A stretch of DNA of 64,000 bases, taken from the NCBI GenBank assembly GCA_964036155.1, contig OZ038422.1:34681201-34745200 (forward strand), written 5' to 3'. Below the pieces are notes generated by a model that did no database searches, was not told where the DNA came from, and saw nothing but the letters and a program-made list of their open reading frames with translations. Each line of letters opens with the position of its first letter. Within the stretch, counting starts at the first letter, position 1. The stretch is from Diploscapter coronatus (lineage: Eukaryota > Nematoda > Chromadorea > Rhabditida > Rhabditidae). Below are positions 23,614 through 35,300 of the stretch, in pieces. The position numbers and the translations under genes are program-made.

Positions 23614-26467
23614 ATGAGCCGAAAGCCGACCTTTGACAAGTCTGTTACGAATTCGTATTTCTTCAGATTGTTCCTATCGATAATTCTATGCTTTTTTGAG
23701 CAAACTCATGCTAATGAATTAGGGGGTACGGTATTCTTTCAGACTATTGTATTTTTGTTGGAATTTTTTTTAGGTATTTTATGTAGACTTCCCAAAAATG
23801 TCGGCTACATTTGTGGAGTCACGAGTCCACATTCAGCGTTCTATTTTGATGCGGATATAGGTTAGTTAAAATTTAAAATCGATGGGAAAACGATCAGATT
23901 CCAGGCGAATGTATCGAATTTTTGTTCGAAGGATGTGGGGGCAATCAAAATCGCTTCTCTACGAAACAGGATTGTTTAGATGGGTGTAAAAGTCTAGGTA
24001 TCGTCAAATTTTCGGAATACAGGCTTATTTTTATTCTTAGCATCATGCGGCAAAGGCATGCCGTTGATGGATTTTGCTGGGAATATCAAAAGATGTGATG
24101 GAGATAGGTAAATGTTGAATTTCTGAATTTTAAATAAAAATAACGGTTTTAGAGTGCCGTGCCCAGGAAGTCACACATGTGTGGGAGCGGGAATGAATAG
24201 TGTTTGTTGCCAGAAAGCTGATCGGATTTGTCAAACCTCTGTCAATCCTGGGTCACCCTGTGGGGTTGTAGCTACGACCAGGTTTTTCATGGCTTGGGGA
24301 AGATAAAACTTTAACTCTTAGATACTACTTCGACTATTCATCCAAAACTTGTCGTCCCTTCGCTTTTACTGGATGCGGTGGAAATGAGAATAATTTCAAG
24401 TCGAAAGGAGAATGCATGAAGTTCTGTAGCAGTGAAAGTAACTTCTTAACCTCCAATCTTGTTTAATCTTATGATTTTAGTTATATGTCCAAGAGGTGAC
24501 CCCCTACCAGATCGATATTCAATCAACAACATCGCTTCTTGCATGGAAGACAAGCATTGTCCAAGAAATTACACCTGCACTTCGAGGCACGGCAAGAAAG
24601 GAGCATGTTGTCCGAGTCGAGGTTAGTTTTGAGAATATTTTCTCCAAAAATTTCATATCTCTAGATTTCGTTTGTGGAACCCCGTTTGAAGTTCGAAGCA
24701 GTTGTCGAAAACCGAAAACTGAAGCCAGTTGGTCATTCAATTACAGGAAAGGCGAGTGTGAAAGAGTAGGGTCAAATATATGAAGATCTCTCAAAATCTT
24801 GATATTCTTGATATACAGGTAGAACACCCAGCCTGCGACGAGCATTGGAATTCATTCCCAAATCACGAACAATGCGTCGAGTATTGTGTTGGTAAATTGG
24901 CCATCAGAAGGATCATTTCTAACCCATTCTGAAATTTTAGGAACTTGTCCAGACTACAAAGAAGTTCACATGAATCCCTTGACAGGTCAGCCACAGCTTT
25001 GTGACACGAAGAAGAAGACTGGATGCCCTCTGGGATACGAGTGTTTCAAAAGGTAAAACTTCTTGAATCAACTGAAATATCGATCAGTTTTCAAGTTCCC
25101 CATTTGCAAGCATCTGCTGCAAGACAAGTCCAGTCTGTCCCTCTGCAGAATCGATAGCCTACGTCAAAGACGAAGAGCCAGTACGATGCAATCCAACTCA
25201 TCACGACTCTTGTCCAGAGGATTATAGCTGCCAAGAGGCGAAGAACTTGGTACTCTTTTCAAATTGATCAACGCTTTAGCTTCCATTGAAGGAATATATC
25301 TGCTGTACGAAGCCTTTGAGTTGTCCAACTGGAATGATCGCGTTGAGAGAAGATGGGGGAAAGCCGAGAGTCTGTTCAGTAGGTGTCGAAGGCACGTGCC
25401 CAACAGATCACATGTGCGTTCTAGCAGAAGGTGAGCTCTTCAATCTCCCCTTCATCAAAAATCTTCCCACCCAGGTCAGGCCATATTCGGCTCCGCTCGT
25501 CACATGTGTTGCAAGCCAGAGAAGAAATGCATCGTGCCCTATGTCGACGCAGAAACAAAGCGACCGCAACGATGCTTTCCAGGTTCAACAAGTCGCTCTG
25601 AAGAAGATTAGTCGAGAATTTAGGCGATTCCAAATGTCCAAGCGTAACAGTTTGCCTTCCGGCGTTAGAAGACTCGGCCAATCTAACTAATGCCTTAGAT
25701 ATCATGTTCTTCTGTTGTCACACAGTCGATGTTTTCACGTGTCCAGAGGGCGAAATGCCAAAGATCGACACAGTTTCGAAGAAGCCAATGAGATGCCGCC
25801 CATCAAACCCATTCTCTTGTCCAAGCGACTATGTCTGTCAGAAACTGATCGATGGGGAAACTGCTTGCTGTCCGAATCAAGCAACGAAACAACTCTGCAC
25901 AGAAGCCCTATTAGGGGACGATGGGTCACCCGTAAAATGCGCAGTAAGTTCGAGGAATTTTTCAATGTCGAAATGCACCACCTTTAGGGCTGGGACGACA
26001 ATTCCTGTCCTGCAGGAAAGTGTAGACGCGCAGCCGATTCTTTGTATTACTGTTGTCGTGATGCAGAGGAAACTCTACTTCAAGCACCAGCTTTATTACC
26101 CCTTCGAACTGCACCGCCAGAGACATCAACTTGGATGGCTACTGCGACATATCGAAAGAAAATAATAATCACCGAAACTCCTACTCCTACAACAACGAAA
26201 GTCTCGAAATCCACAACATCAACTATGAAAATTACTTCTAAACCTAGTATACACACTTCTTCTACTTCTCCAGCACCTCCAATATCAACGTCTCAAATCT
26301 ATCCATATCTCAAATCCGTATCACGTTTTCTAGCTTCTGTACTAACGAGAGCCAACATAACAATGCCATTCAATCAGCAGCCTTTGAGATCACATGAATT
26401 CAGGGCGAGGCCTGCATATTTGAAAGGCGTAAAACGTATTACATTGATACGACCACCTAAAAATTGA
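23614..26467 (+). CDS. Secreted Kunitz-domain protein with cysteine-rich (lustrin-type) repeats
   Basis: A multi-exon gene encoding roughly 740 residues. MSRKPTFDKSVTNSYFFRLF then LSIILCFFEQTHA resembles a signal-anchor or signal peptide. Kunitz domain 1 (CRLPKNVGYICG ... GCGGNQNRF ... CLDGC) and domain 2 (SPCGVVATTRYYFD ... GCGGNENNF) are canonical in spacing. A third Kunitz-like unit (SSCRKPKTEASWSFNYRKG) lacks GCGGN. Between and after them run about eight CP-x-G/CCxx repeats such as CPGSHTCVGAG, CPRNYTCTSR and CPLGYECF, typical of nematode lustrin-repeat proteins. The C-terminal exon is Thr/Ser/Pro-rich (TETPTPTTTKVSKSTT). The first intron (23726-23773) is 48 nt and in frame, so it could also be read through. 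AATAAA lies at 26481. The probable role is an extracellular matrix or cuticle-associated protein; protease inhibition is unproven. Confidence 0.85.
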
Positions 26468-26480
26468 CTCTATTTCGATG

Positions 26481-26486
26481 AATAAA
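26481..26486 (+). terminator. Poly(A) signal of the Kunitz gene
   Basis: AATAAA lies 14 nt after the stop codon. The next same-strand gene starts at 26587, giving an operon-like gap of 119 bp. An AG near 26580 (CGCCTGATAG) could serve as the trans-splice acceptor for the downstream gene. Confidence 0.55.
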
Positions 26487-26586
26487 ACATTTAAACTTTG
26501 AAATTTATCTGCATGAATTAGCATACACTCGGAACAATTTCCTAAGTCAAACTTATGGGTATTTCTAAACTTCGCCTGATAGCGAT

Positions 26587-27653
26587 ATGCCTGAAGTTGT
26601 GAACTCTGAAAATTGCGACGAAAACAAGGAGGTAGCAAACAGACCAATCAGAACCTTCTCTAATTAATCAATTTCCCGTTCCAGAGTATCAAAGGCGGTG
26701 TCGACAAGACGCCAGGAGCCGAGAAGAAGAATGATCACGCATTTGACAGCGAGCAGAACCTCGTTAGTCATTTGATGAACGAACAAGGATACAGTGCTGC
26801 GTTGCAGAGTCTGATTCCCGAGCCGACCGAAGAGGAGAGGAAGAAGTTCGCTGAGGAAGTGAAGAGGAAGGCTGCCGAGACCAAAGATGAGCTGCCCACG
26901 TTCCCCGACTACCCGCTGGCCGACTTCGTCAAAGAGCACAAACTCGATGGTTCGCGGAAATTTGGCATCTTCCAAAAATTTGATTCCAGAAAAGCTCGAA
27001 AACGACGAGTTCTACGCCGATCTGGAATCTGAAGAGGACGCTCAAAAGCTCTACAAAGACATGAAGAGCGTGCCGGATGTCGTGTGCAAGAAATACTATC
27101 CGGTGAGTCGAAACTGAAGCTCATGAGGGTTCCTGCAATTCCAGGACATGTGCCGTCGTTTCATCGCCCAGGAGCGCAGAATCAAGGAGCTCGAAAAGAT
27201 GCTGTGGGAGCTGCCCCGCGAGGATCGCAGCGTACAGGAGGACAGATTCGAGATTCTCACGGAGCTCCTCGACAAGGTCTGCAAGGGCTTCGAGATCTGG
27301 GACGAGCATGTGGTCGGTTAATAATGTGATTTCATTCTTGCAGACAAAGGAGATTTTCCAGAAGCGCAAAATCTCGATGGGACATCGGTTGGTTCTCGAG
27401 AGCCGACTCGTGCACCTGATCAAGTCCAGATTCGACATCATCCAGACCACCTGCAAGGAGTTCGACAAAATCGGCGGCGACCAGGACGAGGCTGATCGCG
27501 AGCGAGAGGTAAATCATTAAAAAAAAAAAAAACTTTCAAAGCCACAGGCCACAATTCTAGTGGATTCGCTACGAGATTCGTCACTGTGACCTGCTGTTCA
27601 CCGAGCTGCACGAGGCCTTCCTCAAGTCCTACCTTGAGATGGAGTGGACCTAA
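26587..27653 (+). CDS. Unrecognised 281-residue helical/charged protein
   Basis: Six exons were joined by frame continuity: 26587-26631, 26685-26949, 26990-27102, 27145-27309, 27344-27508 and 27561-27653 (846 nt, 281 residues plus stop). The protein begins MPEVVNSENCDENKE. It is rich in Glu, Lys, Arg and Asp, with long predicted-helix stretches such as EEERKKFAEEVKRKAAE and CRRFIAQERRIKELEKMLWE, and ends AFLKSYLEMEWT. No signal peptide, membrane segment or catalytic motif is visible, and I do not recognise the family. Codon use is GC-rich, like tsn-1, arguing that it is a real expressed gene. It follows the Kunitz gene by 119 bp on the same strand, suggesting an SL2-type operon. AATAAA lies near 27745. 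One intron (27310-27343) is only 34 nt. Confidence 0.75.
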
Positions 27654-30600
27654 TCTCATTCAGTCCAAACGCTGTTCCATCCTCACTATCCATTCGTCGA
27701 GTAAGCTCAATTATTGTGAGCTGTTTAGGATCACAATCTACATGAATAAAGATTCAAATCACATTCAATTTACAAAATCAGAAACAAACGAAACGGAAAA
27801 TTTCGAAGTATCGCAAGAGAACAACGTCTCAACATGACAAGATTGTGTTGATTTAGGAGATGATAGTAATTGTTCTCTCATTTTGCCCACTATTCCTTCG
27901 TACTGTGACGTTGCGCGGCTGCAATATTTTCAAACTACCGAAACTTTGTGCTTTGGTTTTAGTGTATGAAAAGTCTTTGCTCGTTGATTTAGGGATATCC
28001 AGTCCAGTTTGATTTAACCTAATAGCATCCATTAGTGCACTTCCTTCATCTACAGTTCTTTTCTCGTCCAAACACACGCAGAGTACACGCGATTCCAAGA
28101 GATGAGAAAGAAAGTTGGGGAAAAACGTGGACGATGAGATGCGGTCGTCTTCCCTATTCCATAGTCGTCTATACTTAGTGCCTGACTCGTCATGATCTGG
28201 TTCTATTTCAAGAGGTCTATACTTTCTTCCTCAATCTCTTCCCATCTCCACCTCTCAAAATCTCACCATATTTCCATCGACGAAGGGCAAAAGTCCGCGT
28301 GCGCACTTATGCTTCTATGCATAATATTTCATCTTGCACCACGACGCCACTCGACTTGAAAGCTGCTTTGGCAGACAAATGTTGGCATTCATTCAAAGCT
28401 AGAATGTATTATGTCTAGCTGCGGTTGATTTTTCACTCTTCAGCTTTGAAAAATCGTTTCCGATCTAGCTTGTTGAGAGTGAAACATAATTTTTTATTCG
28501 GGGTTTCTAAAATTGTAGTCTATGTTTAGTTCTTCTAGAAATTTTTGCCATTCCAAAATAGGTCAAAGGGCGGAGCTCCCCGACACGTATCTATCTGTCG
28601 CTAAGTTTGGCTCGAGAGCTAACTCGCCGTATTTGCTCAACTTATTAGCATATCACATTTTCTCCTTATATCAACTCCTCTCTGACTGACTGGGAGCGTT
28701 CCTTCTCTCTCAATCAAAATATTTCACCTCACGTAAAGGTATTTTCTGCAAAGAATACTACGATTTCTTCTTTGGAGGAAATTTTGCTACCGTATTTTTT
28801 TTTCGAAAAATTGTTTGTCATTTCTCTCTCTCTTGCTCAACATAATGCCGTAGGCGCGAATTTTTCATTCTCTTTGTTCGAGTCTCGACTATTTCCTTAC
28901 TCGCGCCCAGACTGACATTCTGTCATCATTTTTTTCATCTCGATAACCTGCTCCCGACATTTCTTCTCTAACTCATCAAATCGCGCGCTATTTCGCCGAC
29001 AGAAAAGGTTGAATGTATACGTACCGACTTACATCCGAACGAACATATTACTACTCCGAGTGAAGACTGATACTTGGACCGGACCAGTAGGGCGACGAAT
29101 ACAATGCGTAAGCGGAACTGCTATATAACCTGTATTGGGACATTTTTCGGCTCACTTTTTCATATTTGGAATTTTTTGGTGAGAGTTACTATACGGGAAA
29201 TGTAAAATTTAGTTTTAGGCTAAATGAGCGCCGAGTGATTCGAAGTTTGCAACTTTGAATTTTCCGTAGAAGACTCGAGCCTGGAATTTGTTTCTGTTTG
29301 CAAAGTTTGTTTGCAACTTGTACGGTTTATGTTAAATGAGAATGACCGAGAGAGCGACATGGTCGCTTGCGCGTCTTGAATACAATAGTGCACACGCAAT
29401 TTACGGATGAGAAGGAGAAATCAAGAGAGAGAGCGAAGCTAGGGGAGAGAGTGAAAAACGACAATAAAAGCAGACAGAGAAACTAGAGGAACTTGAAATT
29501 GCGACGATTTCGAACACTTATGCCCATGTTACGCCTGCTTAGCTCCCCAATGATGATTGATTCTGATGAACTACTTAGAACAACGTGACTTTGTCATTCG
29601 AATGTTTTCAATCTTTTCATCCGGAAAACGATAGCCGATGTTTGAATTCATAAAAGATTTGTTTCAGCATTTCATACCTTTTCAAAACGTCACTTGCAAC
29701 CATTCTTCTATCAGATTAGACTCCCTGCCAACATTTCTTATCGCCTTCTTCAAAAGTTCAACCCATCTCTTCATTCACTCGTTATTCATTCTAAAAAGTG
29801 CCTGCAAAACTATTAATCGATTGAAATTTCATTCCCATCTTTACGAATCATTATTCTGAGCAACATTCATTCGGGATTTTCGTATAGCTGAATAAATCCT
29901 TTCATTGCATATCTTTCCACTTTAATTCTCATATGCAGCTGCAAAGGCTTCTCTAATTTCCTCGCCAGTCCTCTAATCTGCGAGCTTTTGAAATAGCCAC
30001 TGATTACTCGACAACTCATAATCAGAAAAGCTCCAACTCCATTTTCACTCAATAAAATTATACCACTTTGATTTGAAGTTATATCGAATTTTTCCTTTAT
30101 GTTTTCTGAAGTGGGCTGAAGTTGAAGCTGAATTGCTTATAGCTACTCCAAACAGGCATTTCATCTCTGCTCAAAATTCAAATAATCCACTCTGATATTG
30201 AAATATCCAGTTGCAATTCATCAATTCACTATTCAAATTCATCAATTCGCAATTCCAATCCTCAGTTACTCATGCACTGAATCAATATTGAAATGAATGC
30301 GCTTTGCGCGGGCGGACGGAGCTTCTCCTCCTTCTGCTAGGTGACCAAAAAGTGAAAGAGGACAAAGAAAGAAAGCAGAAAGAGAGAGAAAGATGAGAGG
30401 TAGAAGCCAATTGAAACAGTGACCAACACACGCAAAGACTAGGCGGAATGAGATGCAGCCTGAGGGAAAACGCGAGAGAAGCAAAGAATTCCATCATCAC
30501 CACTCGCCTAAAACTGATTCCACTGTTTGCTCATTTCTATCTCTCGACGACTACCACTACACAATCACACATATTCACTTGTAGAACCTGCTCTAGTTGG

Positions 30601-32325
30601 TATACTGACACAGATAACTTTACCTAGATATTGCTGATTTTCAAGAATGTTGATCCTCTAAATTTTGTTTGTCTTTTCTTCTAAACATGAATTTTACCTC
30701 TCTTCAAATTCAAATGATAATTTCTGTGAAATATCGTTCTTCTTCTAAAAATGCAATTGTTCTTATCTTCTCTAAAATTAAAAAAATGCCAATCAATAAA
30801 GCTTATCCTTATTTATCAGTGTATGTTCTAAAATAGGCTCTCATTTTCACTTTGATATGCGCAGACTCATCATACAATTATCGACTCTTCATATCATACA
30901 ACCATATCAATACACTTTCCTTATTGCCTTCGGAAGTTGTTATCTAGCCATGAAAAATTAATTTGATCAACAATTATAAATTGAACTCTTCAGTTCCTAG
31001 CCAGATATTTTTTGCGCAATTTCGTTCCAATTCAGAGTGAAAAATAAAACGGTCATTCCGATCTCAGCACCAAAACTTCTCAAATTTCAATTCTGCTCCT
31101 TCTATGATCAACAACTCAGCAATCTACTTGCCAGGCATAATTATAAATTTCACGACCCATCACCCCATTGAGAAATTGTAACTTTCACTTCTCATGCCTC
31201 CTTCAAAATTTTGCACACCTTATTGACCTCTAACATTCACGCAAAAACGTCAATTTCCTTATGGCTTCAGCTTCACACGCATATTTCACAATTCAAAATA
31301 AGTCAATCAATTTGTGAAAGGAATACAACAATGACGCCGATTTGCGCACACGTTCCTCTCTATTATTCGAGATGCACAACGCAATTTCAAATAAGTGTGT
31401 GTGAACACTTTCATACAGTTCTCCAAAATGAGTTGTTCTATTGATTGATGATCAAAACCAAAACTTTGAGGAATGACTAAATTTGCTCACTTCAATTTCG
31501 TTTCAACTTCAAAAATTCTCGATCAAATCGTAGACCGCCATTTTCGGAACATCATCGTCTATGTCTGGTGAAGTATCATTTGATGTCTCTAGAGACAAAA
31601 ACTACCCGATTTGCATCTTCTTGTTTGAAAGAAGTGCACCTTTTGCATCGTCTTAACTCTTTTTTTCTTTCCATTGAACCACGCGAGCTATTGAATCTCT
31701 TCTGCATTCGTTCGAACAATACTTCGAGAGCACCTCTGCGCGCGCGCTTCGCGACGTTCACTTTCTTCTAAATTTCAGCCAATTTTCCTCGTTCCAGGAG
31801 ACAATTTTTCGCTCTCACCGAGAGCGAATTCGAATCGAAGCTGCTATTCCAGCTGCATGCAACTTCTGCTGCAGTCAACCGAAACATTTTTCTCCTCCAA
31901 CAATTTTCCTTCCAAGTTTATGTTTATTCAATCCTACAATTTCTCGGGAATATTTTGATATCTCTATATCTCATTTTGATAAGACAAAACAAATTTACGG
32001 GTTGACGATATCCCCTTTTCGCATATCTGCCTTTCATATCACCGTCTTATTATCATTATCGTGATATATATCAATCTCATCCCAAGGCGCTTTAAGGTCG
32101 GTTCAATTCTCATCTCTCTATCACTTTGAATTTCCATGATTCCTTTTCTTTCACATCGACACATCGTTTAGGCTTCTTCTTTTCGTGTTGATCTTACGAC
32201 TTGATTTTATAGCCTTTTCTATCGTGTTTTTATGCGGATATTCGTCTTCAGATTTGGTTTGCATTTTGATTCCGTTCAATTGAGGAATAAATTCTAGATC
32301 AACGTTCATTCGGAAGATTCGAAAG
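27654..32325. other. Long non-coding stretch upstream of the Shroom-like gene
   Basis: About 4.7 kb without a convincing exon on either strand. It holds the poly(A) site of the upstream gene near 27745, several purine- or pyrimidine-rich tracts (for example GAGAGAGA-rich DNA near 29430-29490 and 30340-30390), and scattered CGCGC motifs. It probably carries the 5' regulatory region, and perhaps non-coding first exons, of the gene starting at 32326. Nothing specific can be named. Confidence 0.4.
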
Positions 32326-35300
32326 ATGAGTAGTTTTTCTAGCTGGGACCATGAGGCCGATTCGATAGCGGCGAGGAACAATCGGGCCGCATCGCAAATG
32401 TTCTACACTCATTTCTTGTCGGTAAGTCCGGTCATAAAGTGTTAAATTCTTGGTGAAGATCCAAATCTTTTTCCTTAAACTCGGTCTACTTTTCCAGACG
32501 TTCAACCCTTGCATTCAAACTCAATTTTTTTTTTCTTCTCACTTTCAATTATTCCTTCAACTTTAAACCTATTCTTCTCCACAGTTCAACTTTTTCTTCA
32601 AACTCTTGTTTTTATCACGGGAATCATTTGAATTTTCTGGAAAAAAAGAAAATGGCGCAAGGACAAGAGCGCAATTTGGAAGGTGAAAAGGAACTGCAGT
32701 AAGTGAATGAGAATGAAGGGTAAAAAGTTAGATAGGGTAAGAATTGCAAGAAGAAATGAGAATAGCATTCCTTACTCGAATCTATTCACTGTGTATTCGC
32801 TTGTTATTTGCGCGAAGACGTCTCCATCTCTTTCTCTCCCGTGAGCGCTCTTCCTATTCAATGAGAAGGTGTCATTAGAATTCTCCTACCACTCAAAATG
32901 ATCAGTCCGAATAAAAACTGCGCGCGCAAGCCAAAGGGAACGTGTAAATAATATACCAAAAATAGGAATTCACGCGACAATAGTCCACCGATGATTTACT
33001 AGATCTTGGGGTGGATCTAATAAGTACAATATCTAGTCGTCTAGTCACGAATGAAGGCATATGTTTCTGAATACAACGAGACTCCAGCTATGCGAAGTAG
33101 TGCAAGAAGATAATCTATTTAATGTCTGATTTCTTATGACCTGAGCTTTCAAAATAGCTACTTCTGGACAATATTCTTCTCCCAATAATCTGCTGCCATA
33201 TTCTAATTTTTCTTTGTTTCGCTCCGACTCTTACGGTCTGTTGCCTCCAACCTGCTCATACTATTTTGCATTGTTGTTTTGTATGACCTTCACCGAGCAG
33301 CCGGCCTATCTTTCCCTCTTTCTATCTCATTTGTTGTCTTTCTCTCTTCAAGGCTAGGTATAAATGGGAAAGAGAGAGTGGGTTCACATTCCTCGTTTTC
33401 TCCGATCTCTCCATTTGACCAATCTCTAACCGGTCAGCCCTATCTTTTCCCCCATACCAAACAAAGGTCTCACCGGCTGGCACCTCGCCTTGCTTCTAGG
33501 CTCTTTCTCTCGCCCATTTACCTATTCTTGCGTCAAATTTTAGGTTAATTCCAATTCGTTCAAGTCATTTATCGCCGAAAAATAGCTGTACCCAAGTTTC
33601 ACGGTTAATTAACCCCAGGTCACGCATATCCACTAGTACTATCTGCTCATTCTATCGTTCTATCTGCCACGGGTAGCCTTTCCTCATTTTCGTATCGCTC
33701 AAGGTCTCGACGACTTTTTCTATGCATAAATGTTGGCTGAATGCATTCATTCTCACTCGTTCGTTCGGCGATTAAACTATCAATTTCATCGATTTTCCGC
33801 ATTTTGTCTATCAATTCTCAACGCCGTTCACAATCTAACAGACTGACAAATGTTATTTCCGGTCTTTTTGCCTCGCTCCGAATCTCTATTGCTATTCTAA
33901 ACCGTCTCCATCTCTAGGATTTCACATAAATTTTCTAAATTCGCGCGCGCGCGCTTGTTCAGTTTTAGCTGCTATGGGCTTTTCGGGAATTGGAAATAGT
34001 GATTGAAGCGAGGAGAGGAGGGAAAGGCGAGAAATTAAAAACCGGACATGGTCTTGTGTCAAAGGGCCGGGAAGAATCAATCGTTCTCATTCCAAAAGCG
34101 TCTTCCCCTGCCTTTTTCTGCATTCTCTCGCTCACACCGGCTTTAGGTAATTAAAGCAAAGCTGCTAGCGCAAGGCTGATCCCACGCCAACGGCCACTGG
34201 TTATGGATTCCGAATCTACCTACGGGGTTAAGGCAAGAGAAGACAGGCTGACAGGCATATGCCTAGTTCTAGATAGGGCCTTTCTTCACTTCGTCGATTT
34301 TCTTCTCTTCACTTTCAATCCAATTTCATTTCACTTATTGACTCATTCCTTTCCAATTTTCCTATCCAAATCTTGTTTTCCTAACCAACAGTCAGAGAAA
34401 TCACACTATTACCTAGTTCTACCTAAAACAGTCAACGTCAACACGTAAATAACTATTCACACCGTTTACTGATTACAATCTGCGCTTTTTACTGGAGATT
34501 TTGATCAAATGTGAAATTTCAACATTTTTTGCATTTTTACACTTATGATTTCAACAATGTTTCAATTTTTCTTCCATCTTTTCTATCTTCTCCAATCATT
34601 CCTCTCGAGCTTCTGAGTCATTCGCCGTGATTTTCTTCACTCTTTACATTTCGCCATTTCTCATCGAACCAACATAGAAAAGTGAAGATTGAAAGTCAGT
34701 CACTAAGCGATTTCGAGATTAGAATGCGCCGATTACAATACAGTTCGACTAAAACCAATTTCCAACAATTGTAGTAAAGAAGTCCAACAAACTCCCCATG
34801 TGACTACTGTAGATTCGTGATTCACTAAATACCACCTGCTATTCTCGTTCCTCAATTTTACGAACCTGGGCCTGTATCATTCAATTTCCAGCTTTTCCCG
34901 TCCTTTCCCATGCACGCTTCCGATTCGCGCACTTTATGGCCCATAGAAGATAGTCTGCTGGCCAATTCAGCAATTCCAAAACGAACCTCCAACATTTCAA
35001 TCATATTGCCCCAAGCTTTAGATAATATCCTCCTTCGTGCGATAGATCTCTCACAATGACCAATGAACTCATTTGTCACCGCGTCCTTGCAGGGCTCGTG
35101 GGATTTGGTATCTTTGTGTACCACGCATTTATCTGGCTCATTGAATTACTCTTTTCATATCGCACGAAAATCTGCTCTGTTCATAGTTCGATATTCATCT
35201 CTATTATGCGCCACCTTGATTTGCATATTTTCTCCATCTCTCTTATCTAAACCTTATAGTTGAAGGTGAAGAGAGTGGTTGTTGGTTGGGGGGGAAAATG

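Noticed and set aside
33945..33955. CGCGCGCGCG tract and other CG-alternating runs (also near 41940 and 38850)
   Set aside because: Short alternating runs of this kind occur several times in the spacer DNA; nothing ties them to a function such as Z-DNA control.
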